Source: DATIXJ01 sp035518715 (GTDB lineage: Bacteria; Bacteroidota; Ignavibacteria; UBA10030; SZUA-254). Taken from it: 64,000 nt of DNA. Within the stretch, counting starts at the first letter, position 1; each line of letters begins with the position of its first letter. Shown one piece after another: positions 52,384 to 61,672 of the stretch. The notes below the pieces were generated by a model that saw only the letters and a list, made by a program, of their open reading frames with translations, was not told the origin of the DNA and made no database searches. The position numbers and the translations under genes are program-made. The DNA is taken from positions 1-64,000 of the forward strand of contig DATIXJ010000017.1 of assembly GCA_035518715.1 (NCBI GenBank). Direction: 5' to 3'.

Positions 52384-54267
52384 ATGGAATGTTATGGCAG
52401 ACGACTTTGGACACTCTTTACTCTCATCATTCTTGCCTATCTTCTCACCGATCCTCTTGAGGCACAACAATCTGCCGGTTTGCCGGTCTGGTGGTACGGC
52501 GGAGCGGTGGGGCCGAATCTCAATTCGTACAGCTCATCCGTCCAACAGCTGAATTCCACTACCCGGACCGCGCAGCCCTTTACCGGGGGTTCCGGAGCCG
52601 GCACCTTTCTGGCACCGATGATTGAGTATCGTCCGAACAGGACGTGGGGCGGCATGCTCTCGCTCGGGTTCGACGGCCGCAGCGGCTCATTCGATAATGT
52701 GGGCAACGCGACACTCAAGACCTCAATGAATTACATCTCTCTCGAACCGAATGTTCGCTATTCTCCGTTCGACGTGGATTTCTACTTTTTCGGCGGGCCG
52801 CGACTGGGATTCAATGTCGCCAAGACGTTTACGTATACTCCATCCGGAGGTTCCTCAACGGAGGCAGAATGGAGCGGCATCCGAAGTGCCGCAATCGGGA
52901 TTCAGCTCGGAGCAGGATATGAGTTTTCGGTAACTCCTGCACAGAATACGCTGCAGATTCATCTTTCCCCGTTCGTGTCAGGACTGTTCGGACAGGGACC
53001 ACGGTCTGAAGAATCATGGTCGCTCGTCACCCTGCGCGCAGGGCTGGCTGTGCTCTTTGGGAACTCTGCCTTCGGGACTTCAGAGAATGAGGGTGTAGGC
53101 GAAGTACAGTTTTCCGCGCGTCCTCCCAGAATTATTCCCAACGCGCGAACTGTCCGCGAAACCTTCCCAATGAGGAATTATGTGTTTTTTGATGAGGGAT
53201 CGAATGTCCTGCCCTCGCGATACGTCACGCTGACGAAGGAACAGGCGTTAACATTCAAAGAAGAGCAGCTTCTGCATCCCGAGCCGAAAGATCTCACCGG
53301 GAGATCACGCAGACAGATGGTGACGTATCACAACATTCTGAATGTCCTTGGCGACAGGATGCGCCGGTACACCGAGGCAAAGGTTACGCTTCTCGGGAGC
53401 GCCGAAGAAGGTGCTACGGCTGGACAATCACTTGCGGAAACGATCAAGCAGTATCTTGTCTCGGTATTTGGGATCGATCCGATTCGGATCACCACGCAAG
53501 GTGCCGTGAAGCCGCCGATTCCCTCGCACGAACCTGGCGGAACACGCGATCTCGAACTCGTGAAACCCGAGGACCGGAGAGTGGAAATTTCCAGTTCCGT
53601 GCCGGAAATACTGGATCCCGTGCAGATCGTCTCGCTGGAAGAGGATCCGCTGGAGAGCGATGTCTTTCTCAATGTTCCCAATGCAGAGACACAGCTGGCA
53701 TCGTGGACCGTCGCGGTCAATGACGAGCAGGGTGCGGTACAGCGATACGGTCCCTTCACTTCCGATCAGGCGCGCATTCCGGGAAGAACCATCCTCGGCA
53801 ATCTCCCGCAGGGAACCTTTACGCTCACACTGGAGGGGCAGACCAAAAGCGGCGGGGTCATAACGAAAGAGCAGACGATCCGCCTGGTGCGGTCGAGTGA
53901 GCCGGAAGAAGCGCCCGGATATCGCTTCAGCATCCTCTTTGAATTTGATCAATCAAAGACGGTAGCAACGTACGAGCGTTTCCTGACGGAGACGGTTGCA
54001 CCGCTCATTGCTGACGGAAACTCCGTCATCATTCACGGCCACACGGATATTGTCGGGGAAGAGAGCCATAACCTTGCGCTCTCCCGTGAACGTGCCCAGC
54101 AAACCATGGCTGCCCTCGAGCGTGAGCTTACGAAAGCCGGTAAAACGCACGTGAAGTTCGACACGTACGGTTTCGGCGAAGATGTTCGCCGCGCTCCATT
54201 TGACAACAAGCTTCCCGAAGAACGCTTCTATAATAGAACGGTGATCATCGACATCGTTCCGGAGTAA
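52384..54267 (+). CDS. Outer-membrane protein with N-terminal barrel and two OmpA-like domains
   Basis: A 627-residue exported protein (signal peptide about 1-28). Residues ~35-240 form a beta-barrel domain (GGMLSLGFDGRSG, NVRYSPFDVDFYFFGGPRLG). A first OmpA-like domain spans about 265-400 (NYVFFDEGSNVLPSRY, VTLLGSAEEG, EDRRVEI). An Ig-like linker follows (about 400-510), then a canonical OmpA-like domain (about 515-627: ILFEFDQSKT, IHGHTDIVGEESHNLALSRERA, ERFYNRTVII). The second domain should bind peptidoglycan; the first is divergent. Two OmpA domains in one chain are uncommon. It lies between tonB (24 bases upstream) and the TPR gene. Confidence 0.85.
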   Translation: MECYGRRLWTLFTLIILAYLLTDPLEAQQSAGLPVWWYGGAVGPNLNSYSSSVQQLNSTTRTAQPFTGGSGAGTFLAPMIEYRPNRTWGGMLSLGFDGRSGSFDNVGNATLKTSMNYISLEPNVRYSPFDVDFYFFGGPRLGFNVAKTFTYTPSGGSSTEAEWSGIRSAAIGIQLGAGYEFSVTPAQNTLQIHLSPFVSGLFGQGPRSEESWSLVTLRAGLAVLFGNSAFGTSENEGVGEVQFSARPPRIIPNARTVRETFPMRNYVFFDEGSNVLPSRYVTLTKEQALTFKEEQLLHPEPKDLTGRSRRQMVTYHNILNVLGDRMRRYTEAKVTLLGSAEEGATAGQSLAETIKQYLVSVFGIDPIRITTQGAVKPPIPSHEPGGTRDLELVKPEDRRVEISSSVPEILDPVQIVSLEEDPLESDVFLNVPNAETQLASWTVAVNDEQGAVQRYGPFTSDQARIPGRTILGNLPQGTFTLTLEGQTKSGGVITKEQTIRLVRSSEPEEAPGYRFSILFEFDQSKTVATYERFLTETVAPLIADGNSVIIHGHTDIVGEESHNLALSRERAQQTMAALERELTKAGKTHVKFDTYGFGEDVRRAPFDNKLPEERFYNRTVIIDIVPE

Positions 54268-54283
54268 CCGGGGCTTGCGATCC

Positions 54284-57200
54284 ATGCCCACATGGGTGTC
54301 TTCTCCCGTATTTGCGGCAGTGTTGTTCCTTGCCCTGACGGGTGGCGTCGTACGGGGCCAGGTCCCCGATGTACGTTCCACTGCGCAGCCGGATAATCTC
54401 GGTCCCGCCGACCAGTGGGTTTCCATCAACGGATATCACGTTGCGCGTCAGGAGCTGGAAAAGGTCTTCCCGCAGCTTCGGACAGCAGGCGACCGCCGTG
54501 ATGCTTCCTTTCTCCTGATGCAGTGCTCATTTGAAGATCAGCAGTACGAAGATGCGTTCGCGTGGAGCGCTGTGTATCTGCATGATTACCCGAACGACGG
54601 ACGTTATCCCTCTGCTCTGTTTATCCATGGTATCAGCGCTTTCCAGACGCACCGGCTTTCCGATGCGCAGAAGTCGCTGAGTGCGTTTATCAATTCGTAT
54701 CCCGCGCATCCGAAGATCGGCGCCGCGTATTTCTGGAGGGCAATGGGGATGCTGGATGAAGGAAACTCAGCGTCTGCGGAATCAGATCTCCGGCAGGCGT
54801 ATGAAAATTCACCCGGTTCTGCCTACCGTGATGTAGCTCTCTCGGGCTGGGCTCTGTCTCTGGAGCGTCGCGGGGCGTATGCCGAAGCGATCCCTCAGCT
54901 TGAAAAATTCCTGAATGAATTTCCTTCCAGTTCACTGGTACCCAGCGTACGGATTCGTCTGGCATCGCTTCTCATGAGGATGGGTGAAACCGGAAAGGCG
55001 GCAGAAACTCTTCAGGGCACAAAGCCCCCGGGAAGAGAAGCAGAGGAGTACTCGCTCTTACGCGCAGAAGCAGACCTTCGCCTTCATCAGTATGAAAAGG
55101 GGCAAATAGAATACGAGAATTTTGTCCGCGATTTCAGCGGTTCCTCATATGCCCGCAATGCCTGGTTCAGCATTGCCTGGGCGCGCACGAAGAGAGGTGA
55201 TCCGGCAGGCGCCCAGGGAGTGCTCGATTCGCTTGCAAAAGGAAACGATTCCCTTGCTTACGAATCTCTCTACCAGAGCGGCGTCCTCGCCTTGTTGCGC
55301 GATCGTCCTTCTGATGCGGATGTTCGGCTGAGTGCGCTGATCGACCGCTCTCCCTACGATGATCTGGCAGAACGCTCGTACTACCAGCTCGGGCTTCAGA
55401 ATTACCGGGAAAACCGACCGCTGGATGCCCGCCGCTACTTTGAGCTCGCAGCGCGGATGTTTCCCGGAAGCAGCCGCCGTCCGGAGTCCTTCCGTATGCT
55501 CGGCGAAACAAATGTGGTGCTGGGCGATTTTTCAAACGCAGAGTATGATTTTGGTCAGGTTCGCCGCCTCGGTGGATCCGGCGAGCTGCTCTCCCGGTCA
55601 ATGTATCAGCAAGGTGTTTGTCTCTACCATCTCGGGAGATTCAAGAGCAGCGCAGAATTATTCAAACAATTTCTCGATCGGTTTCCGCAGGATGCTCGGG
55701 TGGGAGAAGTAAATGTCTGGATGGCTGAGGCACTTTTCCAGGATTACCGCTTCGATGAAGCCGAGGAAGCATACGCAAAGGCCCTTCGCTTGTTTCCTTC
55801 CAATCCCAAACGCGCTGAAGCCGCGTACGGCATCGCGTGGTCTCTGTTTGAGGAAAAAAAATTCGCGGAGGCTGCGGACAACTTTGACCGTTTCACGAGA
55901 GATTATCCCGACAGCAGGCACATGCTCGATGCGTCGCTGCGGAAGGCGGATTGTTACTTCTTCATGGGACAGTACGATAAAGCGAGTCAGTTGTATGCCT
56001 CGCTCGCTTCCAACCGGACCGACAGCCGTACAATAGAGTATGCGGAGTTCCAGGTTGCGATGTCGTATATACAACGGGGCGAATCAGACCGGGGGATTCA
56101 GGAGCTTCGGAATTTTCTCGTAACATTTCCGCAATCGATCTACGACGAGGTAGTTCAGTTCAATATCGGGTGGGAATATTTTTCGCGGGAGGAATATCCG
56201 CTTGCCATAGCAGAGTTCCGGACGCTGATGCAGAAATATCCGTACAGCCAGCTCCTTCAGCGCGTCATCTTCAATATGGGCGATGCGTTTTATAATCTGA
56301 AACAGTACGACAGTGCACGTGTCTATTACCAAAGTGTCATTCGGGATTTTCCACAAAGCCTGCTTGTTTCGGACGCGATCAACGGGCTGCAGTTCACGTA
56401 CGAAGCACAGGGGAAACCCGCCGGTGCACTCGCGGAAATTGATACCCTGCTGCGAAGCCGTGCGATTCAAACTCCCGCGGAAGAGCTTGAGCTGCGCAAA
56501 GGAGACATTCTTTTTGGCGAGGGAGATTTCGGGTCTGCAGTTCAGGAGTATCATCAGGTGCTTGGCGGAAAACCTTCACATGCCGTGAAGGCAAAAGCCC
56601 TTCATCAGTTAGGCCGGGCATATGAACTGGAAGACAATCTCCCGCGTGCAATCACATACTATAAACAGGTATCGAAGGATTTTGCCGATGTCGACGTTGC
56701 TCCCGCAGCTACCCTCGAACTTGGCATTGCGTACGTCAAGCAAAAAGCGTATGCCGATGCCGCGACGACGCTGAAGCCGTTTGAAGCTGCATTTCCCTCT
56801 TCGCCGCTTGTCTCCGAGGCAGAGTATTATTACGGCGTGGCACTCGCACACGGCGGTAACGATGCCGCGGCCATGAATCAATTTCAGAAGATTCTGGACA
56901 AATCACCGACAGACGTCTTTGCGGACAGGGGGCGTCTCGAGATTGCCGAAATTCTCCGCGGACGAAAGGAGTATCGCGCCGCTATTGATACGCTTGCCGG
57001 AATTCTCAACCGCCGCAGTGATGATATTGCCGCAGAGGCACTGAACACCATCGGCGACGATTTTCTTGCAATGCGAAAGTACAAGGATGCTCTGCAATCC
57101 TACAATGACGTCATCCGGCAGTATACGGATTTCCCGCTGATGATCGATCGCGCGCGCCTGGGCCTCGGAACTGCCTATGAAAAGCTTGGTGAGCGCATAC

Positions 57201-57295
57201 AGGCGCGAGCCGCCTATCAGGAACTCCTCCAATCGGGAGTCGACCCGGTCCTTAAGAATGAGGCACAACAGCGCCTGAGGAAATTGAAGCGATGA
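54284..57295 (+). CDS. Exported tetratricopeptide-repeat protein
   Basis: About 1,003 residues with a signal peptide (ending GGVVRGQ) and TPR-like helices from residue ~50 to the end. Repeats of the form SYYQLGLQNYRENRPLDARRY, QGVCLYHLGRFKSSAELF and AYGIAWSLFEEKKFAEAADNF recur at about 34-37-residue spacing, many with the YbgF/BamD-type F-x-x-x-x-x-x-P-x-S linker. It is likely a periplasmic scaffold. I use ATG 54284 rather than TTG 54275 because GGGG is better spaced to the ATG. Its stop overlaps the next gene by four bases (ATGA), tying it to the receptor-like barrel. Confidence 0.85.
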   Translation: MPTWVSSPVFAAVLFLALTGGVVRGQVPDVRSTAQPDNLGPADQWVSINGYHVARQELEKVFPQLRTAGDRRDASFLLMQCSFEDQQYEDAFAWSAVYLHDYPNDGRYPSALFIHGISAFQTHRLSDAQKSLSAFINSYPAHPKIGAAYFWRAMGMLDEGNSASAESDLRQAYENSPGSAYRDVALSGWALSLERRGAYAEAIPQLEKFLNEFPSSSLVPSVRIRLASLLMRMGETGKAAETLQGTKPPGREAEEYSLLRAEADLRLHQYEKGQIEYENFVRDFSGSSYARNAWFSIAWARTKRGDPAGAQGVLDSLAKGNDSLAYESLYQSGVLALLRDRPSDADVRLSALIDRSPYDDLAERSYYQLGLQNYRENRPLDARRYFELAARMFPGSSRRPESFRMLGETNVVLGDFSNAEYDFGQVRRLGGSGELLSRSMYQQGVCLYHLGRFKSSAELFKQFLDRFPQDARVGEVNVWMAEALFQDYRFDEAEEAYAKALRLFPSNPKRAEAAYGIAWSLFEEKKFAEAADNFDRFTRDYPDSRHMLDASLRKADCYFFMGQYDKASQLYASLASNRTDSRTIEYAEFQVAMSYIQRGESDRGIQELRNFLVTFPQSIYDEVVQFNIGWEYFSREEYPLAIAEFRTLMQKYPYSQLLQRVIFNMGDAFYNLKQYDSARVYYQSVIRDFPQSLLVSDAINGLQFTYEAQGKPAGALAEIDTLLRSRAIQTPAEELELRKGDILFGEGDFGSAVQEYHQVLGGKPSHAVKAKALHQLGRAYELEDNLPRAITYYKQVSKDFADVDVAPAATLELGIAYVKQKAYADAATTLKPFEAAFPSSPLVSEAEYYYGVALAHGGNDAAAMNQFQKILDKSPTDVFADRGRLEIAEILRGRKEYRAAIDTLAGILNRRSDDIAAEALNTIGDDFLAMRKYKDALQSYNDVIRQYTDFPLMIDRARLGLGTAYEKLGERIQARAAYQELLQSGVDPVLKNEAQQRLRKLKR

Positions 57296-58920
57296 GAATA
57301 GCCCCGATCATCTCCGGAATTCTGATTGCCGTTTCCGTATCTGCCGGTCAGGAACAGGCGGCAATCACCGATACCTCGGGTATGCCGAGACTTGAGATTC
57401 CTGAGATCACCATCATTGGGAAGAAAGCCATCACTCTCCCGTTTGCGAGAAAGGGAGAAATCTACGATGTTGATATCTACAAGGTCCCGCCGCCGGATTC
57501 TACGCTCCTGCAGGACCGGCCGCCAATGCCGCTTCCCGTCGGACGGCTTCCGCGGTATGATGAACCGCTCGTTCCGCTTCACTACTCGGTCGAAGGTTCT
57601 CTCGGCAGCTATTTCACCGGCGGAGCCCGCGGATATCTCGATTATACGGGAAATCGATGGGGAATTTCCGGCAACGCCGGTTTCGACGCGACTCAGGGAC
57701 ACACCGATCATGCTTCAGGATCCGCAGTCGGTCTCGAGACTCACGGGCATGCCCTAATCGATGCGGGGACAGGGGAGACAGGCGCTTTTCTTCTCAACGG
57801 AGGAATACTTCTCCGCCACGAGGTCTACGGACTCTTCGGAGCCCAGGATCCATCTACCGATCGCACGCAGAATTCAACCACGCTGTCACTCGGCGCGGGC
57901 ACCCTCGGGCAGGATGTGAATGCGGTCAATTTCCGGCTCGCGGCGAACTTCCTCTCCGTCTCGGATGACCGCTCCGGTGTCGACTCATCGGTATCTACCG
58001 TTTCACCCGAAGTTTCTGCATCCTTGCGGACAAAAGCGGGCGTCGTCGGCTTGTCGTCAGACTTCTCATTCCGGAGCTCGTCTCTTGATTACGCGCATCC
58101 TGTTGAGCTTCCGTCACTCCTGGATTTTTCTGCCGGGGCAGAATGGAGCCCGGTCGACCGCATCTCTCTGCGTGTTGGCGGAACTTATGATGAGGGAAGC
58201 ACAAGCAATGGAGATAACCGCTCGATTCTTGCCCCGTTCGGGGAAGTGAAATGGGAAATTGATCAGGACCGGTCGTTCCGGTTCTGGATCCGGCCCTCGA
58301 TGGATTTTCGTTCATACGGGGACTTCCTCCATGAGAATCCGTATCTTTCAAGAGAACTTGATATCCGTCCGGAACGCGCTCCCGTTCATTTCGGCGGGAC
58401 ATTCTGGTATAATGCCGGTCTCCTTTCATTGGAGATCAACGGCTCGTTCTCAAAAACATCCAATACTGCAGTGACCATCGCACAGGGCAGTACGCTGATT
58501 CTGAATTATGTCGATGCGTCGAAACTGGTCGTACGGGGGGATGCGACCCTGCGGGTCGAAAACGATCTGCTTCTCCTCCTGTTTGGCGTTGTACAGCCCT
58601 CGGTTGAAGACGGGACAACCACGCAGCTCCCCATGGTGCCGCTGGTCAAACTCGGCGGAAGGGCTGAATCATCACTCGGAACCCCCCTGAACTTCTGGTC
58701 CACGGCAGAATACTGGAGCAAGCAGAATGTCGATCTGGCGGGTTCCACAACGCTCGGTGATCGCGTGCTCTTTGGTGTCGGAGCATCGGGCCGCATTGCC
58801 GGCAGGGTGGTACTTTCCGGGAGTATTGAAAATCTCTTCAATACTGCGTACAATTGGTGGAACGGCTATATTGCACCAGGTCGCCAGTTTATGCTCAACG
58901 CGAGAGTCAACCTCCAATGA
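57292..58920 (+). CDS. TonB-dependent-receptor-like outer-membrane barrel without plug
   Basis: A 542-residue protein with a signal peptide (about 1-18). MPRLEIPEITIIGKKA at 31-46 resembles the start of a TonB-receptor plug, but the rest of the plug (about 120 residues) is missing. What follows is amphipathic beta strands, and the C-terminus ENLFNTAYNWWNGYIAPGRQFMLNARVNL is the typical end of a TonB-dependent receptor. The overlap with the TPR gene and the nearby tonB and OmpA-type genes suggest an envelope complex. Substrate unknown. It overlaps panC by four bases. Confidence 0.75.
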   Translation: MRIAPIISGILIAVSVSAGQEQAAITDTSGMPRLEIPEITIIGKKAITLPFARKGEIYDVDIYKVPPPDSTLLQDRPPMPLPVGRLPRYDEPLVPLHYSVEGSLGSYFTGGARGYLDYTGNRWGISGNAGFDATQGHTDHASGSAVGLETHGHALIDAGTGETGAFLLNGGILLRHEVYGLFGAQDPSTDRTQNSTTLSLGAGTLGQDVNAVNFRLAANFLSVSDDRSGVDSSVSTVSPEVSASLRTKAGVVGLSSDFSFRSSSLDYAHPVELPSLLDFSAGAEWSPVDRISLRVGGTYDEGSTSNGDNRSILAPFGEVKWEIDQDRSFRFWIRPSMDFRSYGDFLHENPYLSRELDIRPERAPVHFGGTFWYNAGLLSLEINGSFSKTSNTAVTIAQGSTLILNYVDASKLVVRGDATLRVENDLLLLLFGVVQPSVEDGTTTQLPMVPLVKLGGRAESSLGTPLNFWSTAEYWSKQNVDLAGSTTLGDRVLFGVGASGRIAGRVVLSGSIENLFNTAYNWWNGYIAPGRQFMLNARVNLQ

Positions 58921-59771
58921 AAATTGTTGCCGCCATACGTGAGATGCAGGATATCGCTCGCGGGCAGCGATTAAAGGGAGACACGATCGGGTTTGTTCCC
59001 ACCATGGGATTTCTTCACGAAGGGCATCTCTCCCTGATTCGCCTGGCGAAAAGCCGGGCGGACAAGATCATCACATCGATCTTTGTTAATCCCACACAGT
59101 TCGGTCCGGGGGAAGATTTCTCACGGTATCCCCGCAATCTCAAAGGTGATACGCAGCTTGCGGATTCCGCGGGGAGCGATTATCTCTTTGTCCCCGAAGG
59201 TGCCGACATTTATCCTGAAGGATACGGAACATTCGTCCAGGTTGAAGAGATGACAGCCGTCCTGGAAGGTAAATCCCGCCCGACACATTTCCGCGGCGTG
59301 ACGACGGTAGTGGCAAAGCTGTTGAATATCATTCAGCCGGACGTTGCCGTATTCGGTCAAAAAGACGCGCAGCAGGTTGTCGTCATCAAAAAAATGGTGA
59401 GAGACCTGAATATGGGCGTCGAAATCGTCGTCGGTCCAATAGTGCGCGAACCTGATGGACTTGCAATGAGTTCCCGAAACGTGTATCTTTCACCGACAGA
59501 ACGGACGGAGAGCAGAGTCCTCTATCAGTCTCTGCTGCAGGCGCGTGACCTGGTGCTCAAAGGGGAGCGTAGGGGTTCTGTAGTCATCGATGCCATGAAG
59601 AAGACCATCTCGACCGTACCCTCTGCAGCTATCGATTATATTTCCGTTTCAGACCCGGAAACACTCCGGGATATCTCCACAATAAAGGAGGGATCGAGCG
59701 TGCTCGTATCCCTGGCTGTACGCTTCGGTACCACCCGATTAATCGACAACATTCTTCTGACAATATCATAA
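58917..59771 (+). CDS. panC: Pantothenate synthetase
   Basis: A 284-residue enzyme that joins pantoate and beta-alanine with ATP. Signatures are VPTMGFLHEGHLSLI (the HxGH nucleotide site), TSIFVNPTQFGPGEDFSRYPR, VFGQKDAQQVVVIKKMV and EPDGLAMSSRNVYLS. The start at ATG 58917 fits the family; an upstream extension in this frame lies wholly inside the preceding barrel gene. The 4-nt overlap implies coupling to that gene. No panB or panD is seen here. Confidence 0.96.
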   Translation: MKIVAAIREMQDIARGQRLKGDTIGFVPTMGFLHEGHLSLIRLAKSRADKIITSIFVNPTQFGPGEDFSRYPRNLKGDTQLADSAGSDYLFVPEGADIYPEGYGTFVQVEEMTAVLEGKSRPTHFRGVTTVVAKLLNIIQPDVAVFGQKDAQQVVVIKKMVRDLNMGVEIVVGPIVREPDGLAMSSRNVYLSPTERTESRVLYQSLLQARDLVLKGERRGSVVIDAMKKTISTVPSAAIDYISVSDPETLRDISTIKEGSSVLVSLAVRFGTTRLIDNILLTIS

Positions 59772-59776
59772 CACCT

Positions 59777-60547
59777 ATGCCCGATGGATCGAAAGTTGTG
59801 CCACTGGCGGTGATTATTATGGCTGCGGGGAAGGGGACGCGCATGAACAACCCTGACATGGCAAAGGTCATGTATGAGATCGAGGGAAAGCCGATGGTGG
59901 AGTATGTCGTTGATCTTGCCACGACCCTCAGGGCGGAACGCATCCTCGTGGTTGTGGGATGGCAGAAAGAATCGGTCATTGGGCATTTGTCGGAGAAGAA
60001 CCCCGCGGTCGAGTTTGTTGAACAAACGAAGCAGCTCGGCACCGGTCATGCGGTTCTCCAGACCTCGGAGAAGCTCGCGGGATTTGATGGAGATGTTCTG
60101 GTGCTCTCGGGCGATGTTCCGCTTCTCACGGAAAAGACTGCGAAGGCGCTTATCGGATATCACCGCGCGAGCGGGGCGGTGGCGACAATCCTCACGGCAG
60201 AAGTTGACGATCCATCAGGATACGGCCGGATCGTCCATAATGAGGATGGAAGCGTGAAGAAGATCGTCGAACACAAAGACGCTTCGAAAAAAGAGATTTC
60301 CATCCGGGAAATCAATTCCGGCATTTATTTGTTTACAAAAGAGAAGCTCTTTGATTGTCTGGAGCGTCTGTCGCCGAATAATGCGCAGGGCGAGTACTAT
60401 CTGACGGACATTTTTGAAATGTTCTGGAAAAACGAATGGCGGGTATCGGCGGTGAAAGCCCTTGACGCCGTGGAAGTTATGGGCATCAATGATCTTCAGC
60501 AGCTCGAGGTTGCACGAAAAATTGTCGCCTCGCGCCAGACCGCGTGA
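59777..60547 (+). CDS. Nucleotidyltransferase, GlmU uridyltransferase-domain type
   Basis: A 256-residue NTP-transferase matching only the N-terminal half of GlmU. IIMAAGKGTRMNNPDMAKV is the nucleotide loop, EQTKQLGTGHAVLQT and VLSGDVPLLT follow, and SGYGRIVHNEDGSVKKIVEHKDA and EINSGIYLF are conserved GlmU blocks. It would make UDP-GlcNAc from GlcNAc-1-phosphate and UTP, but the left-handed beta-helix acetyltransferase half is missing, so the acetylation step must be elsewhere. It begins five bases after panC. Another sugar-1-phosphate specificity is possible. Confidence 0.85.
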   Translation: MPDGSKVVPLAVIIMAAGKGTRMNNPDMAKVMYEIEGKPMVEYVVDLATTLRAERILVVVGWQKESVIGHLSEKNPAVEFVEQTKQLGTGHAVLQTSEKLAGFDGDVLVLSGDVPLLTEKTAKALIGYHRASGAVATILTAEVDDPSGYGRIVHNEDGSVKKIVEHKDASKKEISIREINSGIYLFTKEKLFDCLERLSPNNAQGEYYLTDIFEMFWKNEWRVSAVKALDAVEVMGINDLQQLEVARKIVASRQTA

Positions 60548-60551
60548 TGGG

Positions 60552-60580
60552 TTGACAATAGAACCGTTTTTCTGTATAAT
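60552..60580 (+). promoter_or_regulatory. Consensus sigma70 promoter of the gene at 60605
   Basis: Perfect TTGACA (60552-60557), 17-base spacer and perfect TATAAT (60575-60580), starting five bases after the stop of the uridyltransferase gene. Predicted start near 60587, giving an 18-base leader before ATG 60605. Confidence 0.88.
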
Positions 60581-60604
60581 GCAGGTGATAAACAGGGACA
60601 GTCG

Positions 60605-61093
60605 ATGAAGAAACTGCTGTTGATACTGATGGTCTGCGGTGTGAGTGTCGGAAACGCGCAATTCAAGTCTCAGCTCGATGAACAGACGTCCGCTTCGCAA
60701 TCACTTGTTCATCCTGCGCCAACCATCAGCAGTCTCCTCGGCTTCTTCAATCCCGCAAATTTTTCGATGCGGCAGAATCTTTCGTACAGTTATATTTCGG
60801 CGGGAGGATCGGGACTCTCTGTGGCTTCCTATACCAACAGCATGTTTTATAAGATCGCCGATCCGCTGAATGTCCGGTTCGATCTTACACTTCAGGGAAC
60901 TCCCTTCGGCGCATCGACACCGTTTCAAAGCGCGCTCAACGGGGCATTCCTGAGTAGGGCTGAAGTCAATTATCAACCCTGGAAAAATGTTTTCCTCCAG
61001 CTCCAGTATAACCGTCTCCCGCTTACGTATTGGGGGATGTATAATCCGTGGTATGATAATTTTCCGGCGAACGACGCCGGTGGAGACCGGTAA
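60605..61093 (+). CDS. Small secreted or outer-membrane protein of unknown function
   Basis: A 162-residue product with a clear signal peptide (MKKLLLILMVCGVSVGNAQ). The mature part has FNPANFSMRQNLSYSYIS, VASYTNSMFYKIADPLNVRFDL and VNYQPWKNVFLQLQYNRLP, an alternating pattern of a small outer-membrane barrel, followed by a Tyr/Trp-rich tail (YWGMYNPWYDNF). I do not recognise a family. A consensus promoter and a strong terminator enclose it, so it is a monocistronic and probably well-expressed gene. Confidence 0.8.
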   Translation: MKKLLLILMVCGVSVGNAQFKSQLDEQTSASQSLVHPAPTISSLLGFFNPANFSMRQNLSYSYISAGGSGLSVASYTNSMFYKIADPLNVRFDLTLQGTPFGASTPFQSALNGAFLSRAEVNYQPWKNVFLQLQYNRLPLTYWGMYNPWYDNFPANDAGGDR

Positions 61094-61129
61094 GAACTGT
61101 TGAAGACGATCATACAAGGATCTTCATGT

Positions 61130-61168
61130 CGAGTTAGTCCTCTGTCGAGGGGCTAACTCGTTTTTTTT
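61130..61168 (+). terminator. Strong intrinsic terminator after the 60605 gene
   Basis: CGAGTTAG (61130-61137) pairs with CTAACTCG (61153-61160), extended by an inner CCTC/GAGG, and is followed by eight T (61161-61168). Confidence 0.93.
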
Positions 61169-61174
61169 CATTCG

Positions 61175-61654
61175 ATGGACGCCGACCACACAGAGATGCA
61201 GTTGCCCGAAGATCCGGAAACGGGGGGAACGTCACGAGTCCCTCGCATGAGGACGCTGTTCACGGGAATCATCCTGTTGCTTGTCCTCCTTGTCGGATAT
61301 CTCGGCTATTCATTCATCTCCCGGAGTTCGGATACCGGCGGTAATCCCATCCCCAAAAAACCAATACAGCTTGATCTCCTGAACGGATGCGGTGCAAAAG
61401 GTGTGGGGTCGAAATTCATGTCGTATTTGCGGGCGAACGGGTTCGATGTTGTGGAAATGAAGAATTACAAGACGTTCAATGTACCCCAGACGCTGGTGAT
61501 CGACCGGACCGGGAATCTCACCGCCGCCAAACGGGTCGCGTCAGCACTCGGCGTTCCGGACAAGAATGTGATCCAGCAGCTCAATGCGGATTATTTCGTC
61601 GATGTTTCAGTCGTGATCGGAAAGGATTTTGAATCACTCCATCCAAATCACTAA
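61175..61654 (+). CDS. LytR_C-domain membrane protein
   Basis: A 159-residue protein with a cytoplasmic tail of about 25 residues, one membrane segment (LFTGIILLLVLLVGYLGYSFI) and a C-terminal LytR_C-like domain: IQLDLLNGCGAKGVGSKFMSYLRANGFDVVEMKNY, with NGCGAKGVG in place of the usual NGTGxxGxA. The domain is found at the C-terminus of LytR-CpsA-Psr proteins and alone in many FCB bacteria, next to rsfS; its role is not well defined. It starts a few bases after a terminator and is followed 18 bases later by rsfS. Confidence 0.82.
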   Translation: MDADHTEMQLPEDPETGGTSRVPRMRTLFTGIILLLVLLVGYLGYSFISRSSDTGGNPIPKKPIQLDLLNGCGAKGVGSKFMSYLRANGFDVVEMKNYKTFNVPQTLVIDRTGNLTAAKRVASALGVPDKNVIQQLNADYFVDVSVVIGKDFESLHPNH

Positions 61655-61672
61655 CAGGAAAGTGGAGAACTG

